Assembly (NCBI GenBank): GCA_003225335.1
Contig: QHZE01000459.1
Span: 1 to 33,198, forward strand
Direction: 5' to 3'
Source: Acidobacteriota bacterium
Lineage (GTDB): Bacteria > Acidobacteriota > UBA6911
DNA: 33,198 nt
The notes below the pieces were generated by a model, which searched no databases, was not told the origin of the DNA, and saw nothing but the letters and a program-made list of their open reading frames with translations. Shown here one piece after another: positions 6,414-14,721 of this stretch (position 1 is the first letter of the stretch; the number at the start of each line of letters is the position of its first letter). The translations under genes were made by a program, and so were the position numbers.

Positions 6414-7016
6414 TTAGTTTTTCAAGACGTCATGGAGGTGGCGGCGGAATTCGGCGATCACGTGCACCACGGGCCGATCGGCAAAGACGGGCTCTGGAAA
6501 CGCGCTTTCCCACCGCATTCCCCTCGCGTAAACGGCTACAACGTCCCACACCGGGCCGTCATCAGAGGAAAGTTGGGCAAGAGGGCTCCGAGAATCGCCC
6601 CGTGCGGCTGCCTTTATCTCCTGCGAAACCCGCAGCCGCCTGTCCCAGAATTGAGCTGCTCTGGCGTCGTGAAGGCGGTACAGCACTCCAGTGGTGGGAG
6701 CGGACCAATCTGTCAGTAGAACAGGCTCCCATATGACAAAAACGCGGAGTGGCTGATCGGGGATTTCCTTCAGGACTGTCTGAACTGCAGAGGCCCCCTG
6801 CAGGCAAACCGATCACGTGGGTGAGAGGAGGACCAGGACTCGCACTGCGCCCGCCGCCTCGTTGAACTGCCGTTGGAATTCCGGGAGGGTTTCAGAATTG
6901 ATGGATAACAGCGAGGGCTGTCCTGCGGGCGTATGACGGGGCCGGAAAGCGAGGTAACCGGCCAGAAGGAAGACGACGAGAAGAATTGCTGCCAGGACAG
7001 CAAAGAACCTTTTCAT
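6414..7016 (-). CDS. Membrane-anchored thioredoxin-like selenoprotein (UxxC), Sec at in-frame TGA
   Basis: A 200-residue protein if the TGA at 6815-6813 is read as selenocysteine (residue 68). The N-terminal segment about 3-24 (FFAVLAAILLVVFLLAGYLAF) is a single membrane anchor or uncleaved signal. The extracytoplasmic part contains RVLVLLSPT, a beta strand leading straight into the motif U68-S-V-C71. This is the position of the CxxC redox site in thioredoxin folds. Reading continues without any further stop for 132 codons (VFVIWEPVLLTDWSAPT, AAQFWD, DDGPVWDVVAVYARG) to the TAG/TAA-type end at 6414. A hairpin follows the TGA at bacterial-SECIS distance. The ATG overlaps the stop of the upstream MerT-like gene by four bases (ATGA), implying translational coupling. 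An ordinary gene caller would split this into two unrelated ORFs. Substrate is unknown; a redox role linked to the metal transporter is inferred. Confidence 0.85.
6785..6815 (-). promoter_or_regulatory. Candidate bacterial SECIS hairpin with its UGA
   Basis: On the minus strand, TGA (6815-6813) is followed after nine bases by CTGCAG (6803-6798), a G-rich loop GGGGCCT (6797-6791) and CTGCAG (6790-6785). The six-pair stem can be extended inward by G-U and G-C pairs to eight. The apical G-rich loop begins 16 bases after the UGA. In the well-known E. coli fdhF SECIS the apical loop lies about 19 bases after UGA, also on a TGCA-type stem. SelB binding is inferred. Confidence 0.7.
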
Positions 7017-7345
7017 TTTGGCGCCTGCGCGAACCAATCCGCGAGCAAGCCTGCGATGTTTTGCGGGAACAGAAACAGGAGCAGCAGCAGCCCGGTTGCG
7101 GTCCAGAGAAGGAAGACGGCCATGCGATTCCTCTTTACCGGACAATTGGACGCTCCGTAAGCTTGCCAGAATCCCACGCCCAGGAGAAGAACCGACAGTC
7201 CCATAAGATAGGGCCGGGCAGAGCTCAGAAACGCCGCGGCCCCGGCAAACCCGGCAGCCGCGAAAACAGTTCCCACCGGAAGGCAACAGCTAACCGCTGA
7301 AACAAAACTCACGATCGCCGCAAGTGGAGCAAATCCGCGTTTCAA
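7013..7345 (-). CDS. MerT-like membrane transporter
   Basis: A 110-residue inner-membrane protein with three hydrophobic segments (about 5-35, 46-63, 76-93). The first carries the vicinal pair C20-C21 (SAVSCCLPVG), the hallmark of mercuric-ion transporter MerT, followed by the ARPYLMGLSVLLLGVGF block typical of that family. MerT usually has a second Cys pair in the cytoplasmic loop; here only C68 (ASNCPVK) is present. The TTG at 7345 is preferred because GAGGG lies seven bases before it and the MerT homology begins there; the open frame itself runs further upstream through repeat-like sequence. The stop overlaps the selenoprotein ATG. No merR, merP or merA is nearby, so transport of Hg specifically is not established; another soft metal or a thiol-reactive compound is possible. 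Confidence 0.8.
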   Translation of the reverse strand: MKRGFAPLAAIVSFVSAVSCCLPVGTVFAAAGFAGAAAFLSSARPYLMGLSVLLLGVGFWQAYGASNCPVKRNRMAVFLLWTATGLLLLLFLFPQNIAGLLADWFAQAPK

Positions 7346-7676
7346 AGATCTACCCTCAGAAGACGTTAAGAAATCCCATCCGACCGTAGTCTGAAAACCT
7401 TGCCGCGAATTCCACGCAGTTCCCCCAGGCCAGCTTGTTTCGCAATGCGAGACGCCCAGATGGGACACGCGTTTTCACAGATTCTACGGAAAAACACGGA
7501 TCTGCATTCCCCGTGAGAATCCGTGATATCCGAGTGAATCCGTGTGCCATAAGGGCTTCTTTAGGAGAGACGGGGCGCTTTAGGGGCGACCCTATGTGGT
7601 CGCCCGCCCGGCCAATAATGGCGCGGCCCTGCCACGCGGGTCCGCTCCCACGTCACGTCAATTTCTTCACAGCTTC
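7346..7676. repeat. Intergenic stretch with acggaaaaacacgg words and a GC palindrome
   Basis: About 7473-7546 carries partly complementary words (cacagattctacgg, aaaacacggatctgc, gaatccgtgatatcc, gaatccgtgtg), another word-type inverted repeat. At 7582-7606 is the palindromic element ggggcgaccctatgtggtcg, which recurs in the same orientation at 9264-9289. No gene is supported in this gap. Confidence 0.5.
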
Positions 7677-8969
7677 TCAGGAAATATCGCCCCGGAAAGT
7701 TTCCGAAGCGAAGTAAGTCGATACAACCGTAATCAATGCCATCCCGGACATGTATGCCGCAACCGCGAATGTGCCGAACGACGCCAACAGCGCCGTTGCA
7801 ATCAATGGAGCAAACCCGCCGGAGAAGACCGAAGTGAGCTGGTAGCTGAGCGATGCCCCGGTATACCGAACGCCGGTGCCAAACAGCTCGGACAGGTACG
7901 CCGCCTGCGGACCGTACATGGCGTCATGGCCGATGTTCACAGCGAGCACGATGGCCAGCCAGATCAGAAACGGAGTGCGGGTGTCCAGGAGCCGGAAAAA
8001 GGGGAACGCGAAGAGGAACGTGAAAACCGCGCCCGTCAGATAGACGGGGCGCCTGCCGACTCGATCCGAAAGCGCGCCGAAAGCCGGAGTCGTGAACAGG
8101 CCGATAACGGACGCGATCATCACGCCCGTCAGCATCGTACTTCGGGGCAGCTTCAACTGGCTTTCGCCATAGCTCAGGACGAAGACGGTGAAGATATAGA
8201 ATGTCCCGTTCTCCGCAAGGCGGATCCCCATGCCGAGCAGGGCGTTCCTGCGATGATGGCGCACGACATCGAGTAGGGGAACACGGCGCTCGCTCCCGGC
8301 CCCCTTCAGCCGCGTAAATGCCGGCGTTTCCAGGATGCGCAGCCTGACGAAAAGCCCGACACCAATCAAAATGAAGCTCAACAGGAAGGGCACGCGCCAG
8401 CCCCATGCGAGAAACTCTGCGTCCGAGAGATTCGAGGACAGCAGGGCAAAAACCATGGTGGAGAGGAGCAGCCCGGCCGGCACTCCCATCTGCGGCCAGC
8501 TTCCATGAAAGCCCCGGTTCTTACCCTGCGAGTGTTCGACGGCCATCAGCACAGCGCCTCCCCATTCTCCGCCCACGCCGATTCCCTGCGCAAAGCGGAG
8601 CACGACCAGGAAGATCGGCGCGAGAATGCCGATCCTCTCGTACGTGGGAAGCAGGCCGATGGCGAAGGTGGCGACTCCCATGATCACCAGCGAATAAATC
8701 AGCATCCCCTTGCGCCCCTTGCGATCGCCGTAATGGCCGAAAACCAGACCTCCCACCGGACGCGCTATGAATCCCACGGCGAAAGTTCCGAAGGCCGAGA
8801 GTCTTCCCGTCAACGCGTCCACGTTCGGAAAGAACAGCTTGTTGAACACGAGCGCCGCCGCGGTTCCGTACAGGAAGAAGTCATACCACTCGACCGTGGT
8901 TCCGATAAAGCTCGCCAATATCACAGCTCGAATGGAAGTCGCTTTCTTGGGATCATCTTTTGCCCGCAC
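7677..8969 (-). CDS. MFS transporter, MHS (ShiA/ProP/KgtP-like) type
   Basis: A 430-residue, 12-helix inner-membrane proton symporter. The N-half has the opening ASFIGTTVEWYDFFLYGTAA and the loop 2-3 motif GHYGDRKGRKGML; the C-half repeats it as GALSDRVGRRPVYL. RFAQGIGVGGEWGGA in helix 5 is also characteristic of the metabolite:H+ symporter subfamily, which carries shikimate, dicarboxylates, proline/betaine and similar solutes. Substrate is not assignable. I placed the start at GTG 8969, which has AGAGG at a good distance; an in-frame ATG further upstream (9017) would add 16 unconvincing polar residues (SRNRQRRYV). It stands alone; direct copies of a palindromic element lie on either side (7582-7606, 9264-9289). 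Confidence 0.9.
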   Translation of the reverse strand: MRAKDDPKKATSIRAVILASFIGTTVEWYDFFLYGTAAALVFNKLFFPNVDALTGRLSAFGTFAVGFIARPVGGLVFGHYGDRKGRKGMLIYSLVIMGVATFAIGLLPTYERIGILAPIFLVVLRFAQGIGVGGEWGGAVLMAVEHSQGKNRGFHGSWPQMGVPAGLLLSTMVFALLSSNLSDAEFLAWGWRVPFLLSFILIGVGLFVRLRILETPAFTRLKGAGSERRVPLLDVVRHHRRNALLGMGIRLAENGTFYIFTVFVLSYGESQLKLPRSTMLTGVMIASVIGLFTTPAFGALSDRVGRRPVYLTGAVFTFLFAFPFFRLLDTRTPFLIWLAIVLAVNIGHDAMYGPQAAYLSELFGTGVRYTGASLSYQLTSVFSGGFAPLIATALLASFGTFAVAAYMSGMALITVVSTYFASETFRGDIS

Positions 8970-9033
8970 GTATCGCCTCTGTCGATTCCGAGAGTAGAGT
9001 ATCATGAGCATCGGCATTCGGCGGCTCTGACAG

Positions 9034-9177
9034 CATGACAGGATTTATCGGACAGGATAACAGGATCTACTGGATTTTTTCGGACAGGATGACAAGGTTA
9101 CTCGACCCTGCAAAGCTCCCGAGATCTGTCCATCCTGTCAATCCTGTTATCCTGTCTAGCTGCTAATCCTGCCACAA
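9034..9177. repeat. Word-type inverted repeat of the caggat family
   Basis: GACAGGATAACAGGAT at 9051-9066 and its exact complement at 9141-9156 are surrounded by further gacaggat/atcctgtc words (9036-9043, 9081-9089, 9120-9140, 9162-9172). The arms are 74 bases apart. The gap 8970-9401 contains no gene. Confidence 0.75.
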
Positions 9178-9263
9178 ATCCCGGGTTTGATCCGCGAGAT
9201 CAGCGCTCATCGGCGTCCTAATTCAACAGTCAACTACTGTGCGCAAAAACCGGCATCAGCGTT

Positions 9264-9289
9264 GGGGCGATCCTATGTGGTCGCCCGTT
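9264..9289 (+). repeat. GC palindrome, second copy of ggggcgaYcctatgtggtcg
   Basis: Same orientation and nearly the same sequence as 7582-7606 (one C/T difference). Its arms ggcga and tcgcc can pair. The two copies flank the MHS transporter gene as direct repeats about 1.7 kb apart. Confidence 0.6.
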
Positions 9290-9401
9290 CCCGAGCGCCA
9301 CGCAGGGCCGCCCGTACGAGATTCTCAATTCACTTTGGGAGTTCAGGCCATGCTGCTATATTCCGGTTGCTCCGTCGCATTCCACTCGCAGGAGGTTAAC
9401 G

Positions 9402-12400
9402 ATGCAAATTTTGAAACGGTACCTGGTTGCGATCGCAGCCTTGTTTCTGTTTGTTTCGCCGATTCAGGCGCAGTACACCACCGCCAGCTTCGGTGGTACC
9501 GTCGTCGATTCGAGCAACGCCGTCCTGCCGGACGCGCGCGTGACCGTGCGCAATGTGGATACCGGGTTCGCCCAATCCGCGGCGACGGATGCGGCGGGCG
9601 CGTTTCTTTTCTCCAGGCTTCCCGTGGGCAACTATGAGTTGCGCGTGGAACGCCCGGGATTTTCGACTTACGTGCAAACGGGCATCACTCTGGCCGTGAA
9701 CCAGGCAGTCAACCAGACCGTGACCATGCAGCTCGGGCAAGTGGCCGAGCAGGTCACGGTGCAAGCCGATGCCGAGCTGGTGGTAACGCGCACCGGTACC
9801 GTGAGCCAGCTCATCGATCAGAAGCGCGTGGTGGAGCTGCCGTTGAATGGCCGCATGGCTCAGACGCTGGTCTTTCTGTCCGCCGGCAGCGTGGACCTTG
9901 GGCGTAACGGCTGCAGGATCTGCGGTCATGGCGGAGTCTATCCGGGAGAGCAGACCGCGGGCGTCAATGGCGCGGGCATGGCTCAGGTAAATTACCAGCT
10001 GGATGGCGCCGGCCATAACGACACCTATCTGAACGTGAACGTGCCGTTCCCGAACCCCGATGCCGTGCAGGAGTTTAATCTCCAGGAAAGCAACTTCACC
10101 GCGGAATATGGCAATGCCGCGGGCGGGATCGTCAACATTGTTACCCGCTCGGGCACCAATGACCTCCACGGCAGCCTGTTTGAATTCCTGCGTAACGGGA
10201 AGCTGAACGCGCGCAACTTCTTCGCGCCCGTCCACGATACGCTCAAACGGAACCAGTTCGGCGGCAGTGTCGGCGGGCCGATCGTCAGAGACAAGCTGTT
10301 CTATTTCGGGACCTATCAGGGCACGCGCGTCCGCAGCGAGGCCGCCGGGCGAGTAACCTTCGTCCCCACGGCCGCCGAGCGCGCCGGGGACTTCTCCTCC
10401 CTTCTTCCGAAACAAAAGCTCGTGGACCCCGTTACGCGGCAGGAGTTTCCGGGCAACCAGATTCCGCAGAGCCGCATCAGCCCGGTTTCGAACTTCTTCC
10501 TGAAGTGGATACCCTTGCCGAACCGGGCCGGACGGGAACTGAACTTCGTCGGCACCAACCAGATCGAGACCGAAAACCAGTTTATGACCAAGGTGGATTA
10601 CAATCTGAGCCGACACCAGCTCAGCGGCCGCTACTTCTTTACCGATTACGACCGTCCTGCGGTCGTTCCGGCCAACAACATCCTGGCCGCCAGCAGCGCG
10701 GGCAATGCCGTCCGCGTGCAGAACGTTTCGGTCAATCACACGTACACGTTCGGCCCGACTCTGTTGCTCACCAGCACTTTCGGGCTGAACCGGCAGCGCG
10801 GAGGCTCCCTCTCCAGCGCGCCGTTCGGCTATCCCGATGCGGGCGTCAAGATCTCTTCAGCGGCCTCCTCGGCGCTGAAAGCTCCGCCTGAGATCACGAT
10901 GAGCGTGACCGGCGGGTTCGGCATCGGCACGAATCATTTGGGCGATTTCGATCGTGGCGACTTCACGATCCGCGAAAACGTGACGAAGATCCGTGGCCCG
11001 CACGAGCTCCATTTCGGCGGCGAGGCGGTCCGCCTTTCCAACCACATCATCAACACGTTCCGCATGGACGGCAGCTTCACTTTTAACGGTCAGTTATCAG
11101 GTGATGGGATTGCCGATTTCATGCTGGGGCGAGCATCGAACTTCGTGCAGGGCGGCGGCGAGTTTAAAAATTTGAAGGGCACCCGCTGGGGCTTCTTCGC
11201 CCAGGACAATTGGCGCGTGAATCAGAGACTGACCTTGAACCTGGGTGTTCGCTGGGATCCCTACTTCCCTTACTACGATCGCGAAGGACGCGTAGTCTGC
11301 TTCGTGCCGGGCGCCAAATCTCAGCGATACCCTAATGCACCCGCCGGGATGCTGTATGGAGGCGACAATCACGATCCCGGATGCCCGCTCGGCGGATCCG
11401 ACGCCAACATCTGGAACATCGCCCCCCGCATCGGCTTTGCCTACCGGTTGACCCGGGACGGAAAAACGAGCCTGCGCGGCGGCTTCGGCTATTTCTACAC
11501 GCCGATTCAGGCAAGCTCGTTCAACCCGTTCACCAACATCGCGCCCTTCGCTCCCGGATTCTCCTTCGACGGTGTCTCATTTGAAGACCCGTTCGGAAGC
11601 GCCGGCGTGACAAACCCGTTCCCGGAGCAGTACGGTCCGCGGGTACCCGGCCCGGAAGCAACCTTTGTCACGCCCACCGAGCTGCGCGCGGTGTTCTCCA
11701 AAGATTTCCGGACACCGCTGCTCGCCGCCTGGAACCTGTCGGTGGAGCGTCAGCTTGGCTCCGACTGGGTGCTCCGTGTAGCCTACATCGGCAACAAAGC
11801 AACGTACTTTTTCGCCGCGGCTGAAAACGGCCGTGAGATTAACCCGGCGATTTACATTCCGGGGCAGTCCACTGTGGCGAACACTCAGGCCAGGCGGTTC
11901 TATCAAAATTTCAGCCGCATCGGCCTTTACGAGTCGTCGAACAACAGCAACTACAACTCCGTTCAGCTCAACGCCGAGAAGCGATTCGGGAAAGGGTTGT
12001 CGGTGCTGGCCAATTACACGTTCTCGAAGAAATTTGACGACTATGGATGGACCACGCCGGATAACCGCCGCTTCGACTATGGCCTCTCTCGCGAGGATGT
12101 TCCTCACAATCTCAAGCTCTCCAACGTCTGGCAGATCCCGCGGATGCGCGTCAACCGGGTGCTGGACAAGTTGATCGATGGGTGGATGCTCAACTCGATC
12201 GTGACCTGGCAGAGCGGCTTCCCCTTCTCCATCTCCAGCGGCCGCGACAACTCCTTCACCGGCATCAATCGCGACCGTGCCGATTTCCTCGGCGGCAATG
12301 CCGACCTCGGTTCCGACCGGCCTCACGGGGAGATGGTGGCACGATACTTCGATACCTCCAAGTTTGTGGCGAATGCGATCGGCACGTTCGGCAGTTCCGG

Positions 12401-12629
12401 GAAGAATATCCTGCGCGGACCGAGGTACTTCAACACCGACATCGGATTGCTGAAGGTCACCAATGTAACCGAGAGGATGAGCCTCCAGTTCCGCGCCGAG
12501 TTCTTCAACATCTTCAACAACGTCAACTTCAACGCGCCCAACACCAATCGATCGTCGAACCAGTTCGGACAGATCACCTCCGCGCTGGATCCGCGCATCC
12601 TCCAATTTGGTCTGAAGCTGCTGTTTTGA
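9402..12629 (+). CDS. TonB-dependent receptor, Oar-like, with CarboxypepD_reg-like domain
   Basis: A 1075-residue outer-membrane protein. Residues 1-23 (ILKRYLVAIAALFLFVSPIQA) are a classic signal peptide. Residues about 26-107 form a carboxypeptidase-regulatory-like beta-sandwich (GTVVDSSNAVLPDARVTV, GAFLFSRLPVGNYELRVERP). A plug follows at about 110-250 (VVELPLNGR, PDAVQEFNLQ, YGNAAGGIVNIVTRSGTN), then the barrel to the end, finishing FGLKLLF with the terminal aromatic residue expected for outer-membrane insertion. The plug contains an unusual CxxC (GRNGCRICGHGG). A perfect AGGAGG lies six bases before the ATG. Acidobacteria carry many such receptors, probably for oligosaccharides or other bulky ligands; the ligand is unknown. 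A strong hairpin lies 14 bases after the stop. Confidence 0.95.
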   Translation: MQILKRYLVAIAALFLFVSPIQAQYTTASFGGTVVDSSNAVLPDARVTVRNVDTGFAQSAATDAAGAFLFSRLPVGNYELRVERPGFSTYVQTGITLAVNQAVNQTVTMQLGQVAEQVTVQADAELVVTRTGTVSQLIDQKRVVELPLNGRMAQTLVFLSAGSVDLGRNGCRICGHGGVYPGEQTAGVNGAGMAQVNYQLDGAGHNDTYLNVNVPFPNPDAVQEFNLQESNFTAEYGNAAGGIVNIVTRSGTNDLHGSLFEFLRNGKLNARNFFAPVHDTLKRNQFGGSVGGPIVRDKLFYFGTYQGTRVRSEAAGRVTFVPTAAERAGDFSSLLPKQKLVDPVTRQEFPGNQIPQSRISPVSNFFLKWIPLPNRAGRELNFVGTNQIETENQFMTKVDYNLSRHQLSGRYFFTDYDRPAVVPANNILAASSAGNAVRVQNVSVNHTYTFGPTLLLTSTFGLNRQRGGSLSSAPFGYPDAGVKISSAASSALKAPPEITMSVTGGFGIGTNHLGDFDRGDFTIRENVTKIRGPHELHFGGEAVRLSNHIINTFRMDGSFTFNGQLSGDGIADFMLGRASNFVQGGGEFKNLKGTRWGFFAQDNWRVNQRLTLNLGVRWDPYFPYYDREGRVVCFVPGAKSQRYPNAPAGMLYGGDNHDPGCPLGGSDANIWNIAPRIGFAYRLTRDGKTSLRGGFGYFYTPIQASSFNPFTNIAPFAPGFSFDGVSFEDPFGSAGVTNPFPEQYGPRVPGPEATFVTPTELRAVFSKDFRTPLLAAWNLSVERQLGSDWVLRVAYIGNKATYFFAAAENGREINPAIYIPGQSTVANTQARRFYQNFSRIGLYESSNNSNYNSVQLNAEKRFGKGLSVLANYTFSKKFDDYGWTTPDNRRFDYGLSREDVPHNLKLSNVWQIPRMRVNRVLDKLIDGWMLNSIVTWQSGFPFSISSGRDNSFTGINRDRADFLGGNADLGSDRPHGEMVARYFDTSKFVANAIGTFGSSGKNILRGPRYFNTDIGLLKVTNVTERMSLQFRAEFFNIFNNVNFNAPNTNRSSNQFGQITSALDPRILQFGLKLLF

Positions 12630-12642
12630 ACGAGCCGATTTA

Positions 12643-12698
12643 GCCACAGAGCCACGGAGACACAGAGAAATATCTCTGTGTCTCCGTGTCTCTGTGGC
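12643..12698. repeat. 26-bp near-perfect hairpin of the cacagag/cacggagac word family
   Basis: Arms 12643-12668 and 12673-12698 pair at 25 of 26 positions with a loop of only four bases (AATA). It lies between convergent genes (stop at 12629 on plus, end at 12807 on minus), so it could act as a bidirectional terminator despite lacking a U-tract. A partial further arm (atctccgtggctctgtggc) is at 12766-12784. Family relatives are at 22388-22442 and 24770-24966. Confidence 0.85.
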
Positions 12699-12806
12699 CT
12701 AAGACGCTGCCCTAAAAATGAAGCTTCAAGGCAAACTGCAAGATGCGAGGTCCGAGAAAATCTTATCTCCGTGGCTCTGTGGCTGAAGGTCCGGTCGTTC
12801 GTCATT

Positions 12807-14711
12807 CTACCTTCGCGGGGGATCCGAGCTAATCTGCTGCAGGAGCCGAAGTGCCGGAGGATTATGCGGATCCATCGCGAGGACTTCTCTTAGAACGTAA
12901 ATCGCCTCCGAGCTTCTATTCATCCGGTCAAACAGCGCGGCGAGGGCGACCCGGGGGTCGGGAGAGCGAGGATCTGCATCGATGGCCTTGCGAAATTCGA
13001 TCTCAGCAGCCGCCAGGTTCCCCCGGATGATGTGGATGTTGCCCATATTCAGGCGCGCCATTGGATCCAACGGGTCAATCTCCAGGGCGCGACGGAGGAG
13101 TTTTTCCGCTTCGGAATATCTCCCCAGCCCACCCATCACCGCTCCCAGCGCCTGATACGCGTCGGGCAAATCCGGCCTCAATTTGACCGCCGCCTCGGCA
13201 CAGTTCACCGCATCGGCCGCCTCGCCCTCAACGTAATGCAGACCGCCCAACCCCAGGAGACTTGCATAACGATCCCGATCATACGGATTGAACGCCCGCG
13301 CATTCGCATCCAGAGCAGCCTGAAACTCCTCGCGCGCCGCCGGCAGATTACCTTCGTGGTAGTAAGCGACTCCGAGGTTGTTGTGCATCTGAGCGGCATC
13401 CGGAGATGCTTCGATTGTGGCTTTGTAGAGGGCCTGGTTGTCCCGCCAGACGGGGTTGCGCCGAAGCGTCAGGAATGCAAGAACCGCTAACGCCCCGCAC
13501 GCAACATAAACCGCGGGCTTCCTTGCGTGACCGCGTAGATAGCGGTCCGCCAGAGCAGGAACCAGAAGGCATAATCCGAGGGAAGGAATGTAGAGATACC
13601 TCTCCGTGAAAACATTCTGCCCCACGCTTCCGAAACTCAGTACCGGCGCGAGCGTGATGACCATCCAGCCTGCCAGAAACAGCAGTTTTTTCTCCTTCCT
13701 CAGGCAGAGGCAGACAAAGGCGGAAGTCGCGAGAAGTGTGAGAAGAGGCGGAATCCACTGCGCGGGAGCCAAATTCAAGAAAGGACGGAATACGTAATAA
13801 GCATTATGTCCGACGGGAATGATGAGTTTTTGAAGGTACCGGCCGACAAACAGGAGCGTGGTCAGGAGCCTATCCAGCTTCGTCAGCGGTATCGGAGTTT
13901 GCGTCCGAGAAAATACACCCAGGGCGTGAATGCGCAGGGCCAGATACAGGAGCAGGACAAGACCAAAGGATGCCCAGGCTTTCAACCTCGATGCCCCTGA
14001 GGCGCGTCTAGCTTCCGGCAGCGCTGCCAGGTCCAGGACCACCACCAGAAATGGGAGCGTCAATGCCATTTCCTTGAACAGAAGAGCCGCCAGAAAAGAA
14101 AGCAATGAGGCTCCCAGCCAGATCCTCGCATGATCGCCGCCGCTGCGACAGCGTACGTAGCTTGCCAGCGATACGAAAAAGAACAACCCGCAACCCAGGT
14201 CCGTTACGCCCGCTATCCAGGCAACGTTTTCGGTGTGCATGGGGTGCGCCGCAAACAGCAGGCCTCCCCACAGTGCGATCCGGGCTCGCTCAAACAGAAC
14301 CCACCCCAGCCAGTAAACCGCGAGGCTCGCGAGCGCGTGAAGACAGACGTTGATGGCGTGAAACGGCGCGGGGGAAAGCCCGCCAAGGGCATATCCGAAC
14401 ATGTACGTAACCGTGTGAAGCGGTCTGTAATAGTTCGTAAAGTAGTCAGGGCTTTTGAAAGCCCAGAAATTCTCCCCGAATGCCGGGCCGACACTCGAGA
14501 AGCTGCGGATGCGGGGATTGCGGACTAACTGCAGGTCATCGTCATAGACAAATCCGTACCGGACGGTCTGAGCGTAGCAGGCGAACGCGAGGGCCGCCAC
14601 CAGAAGCAGATGCCACCACGGAATCTTCTCCAAACTTCCGAACGTAGCGCCTGTTGCCGTCTGAGGGCCGGCGCCACGGCCGCGCGATTTTTTCCTCACC
14701 GAATGAACCAC
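12807..14711 (-). CDS. TMTC-like multi-pass membrane protein with C-terminal TPR repeats
   Basis: A 634-residue protein. Residues about 30-420 hold roughly ten membrane segments of the GT-C glycosyltransferase style: FVYDDDLQLVRNP after the first helix (the acidic pair expected near the active site), TNYYRPLHTVTYMF, FAAHPMHTENVAWIAGVTD and FKEMALTLPFL. Residues about 440-630 are TPR repeats (AAQMHNNLGVAYYHEGNLP, PDAYQALGAVMGGLGRYSEA, PMARLNMGNIHIIRGNL). This order matches TMTC/DUF1736 proteins, which in eukaryotes are O-mannosyltransferases; bacterial members are usually annotated only as TPR proteins. The GTG start at 14711 has a GGA eight bases upstream. It converges on the TonB receptor gene. 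Sugar donor and acceptor unknown. Confidence 0.85.
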   Translation of the reverse strand: MVHSVRKKSRGRGAGPQTATGATFGSLEKIPWWHLLLVAALAFACYAQTVRYGFVYDDDLQLVRNPRIRSFSSVGPAFGENFWAFKSPDYFTNYYRPLHTVTYMFGYALGGLSPAPFHAINVCLHALASLAVYWLGWVLFERARIALWGGLLFAAHPMHTENVAWIAGVTDLGCGLFFFVSLASYVRCRSGGDHARIWLGASLLSFLAALLFKEMALTLPFLVVVLDLAALPEARRASGASRLKAWASFGLVLLLYLALRIHALGVFSRTQTPIPLTKLDRLLTTLLFVGRYLQKLIIPVGHNAYYVFRPFLNLAPAQWIPPLLTLLATSAFVCLCLRKEKKLLFLAGWMVITLAPVLSFGSVGQNVFTERYLYIPSLGLCLLVPALADRYLRGHARKPAVYVACGALAVLAFLTLRRNPVWRDNQALYKATIEASPDAAQMHNNLGVAYYHEGNLPAAREEFQAALDANARAFNPYDRDRYASLLGLGGLHYVEGEAADAVNCAEAAVKLRPDLPDAYQALGAVMGGLGRYSEAEKLLRRALEIDPLDPMARLNMGNIHIIRGNLAAAEIEFRKAIDADPRSPDPRVALAALFDRMNRSSEAIYVLREVLAMDPHNPPALRLLQQISSDPPRR

Positions 14712-14721
14712 AAATTTTCCA

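Noticed and set aside
6414-6815. Reading the minus-strand region as two separate genes or a nonsense-mutated pseudogene
   Set aside because: Both parts are in one frame, the second part has no start with a ribosome site, the TGA sits in a UxxC at the expected redox position, and a SECIS-like hairpin follows. Pseudogene status remains possible but less likely.
8970-9017. N-terminal extension of the MHS transporter to ATG 9017
   Set aside because: The added residues are polar and basic and have no family counterpart; GTG 8969 has AGAGG at good spacing.
9034-9177. CRISPR array suggested by recurring caggat words
   Set aside because: Units are 8-12 bases, irregular and inverted, with no 20-40 base repeats, constant spacers or cas genes.
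9396-10739. 447-codon minus-strand open frame opposite the TonB receptor
   Set aside because: Shadow of a GC-rich gene; the composition (His- and Gly-rich, no family motif) is typical of antisense frames, and the plus-strand gene is unmistakable.
11577-12647. 356-codon minus-strand frame opposite the TonB receptor barrel
   Set aside because: Antisense shadow with no recognisable domain or ribosome site.
12643-12698. Classical rho-independent terminator
   Set aside because: The stem is strong but no U-tract follows on either strand; kept as a repeat with possible terminator activity.
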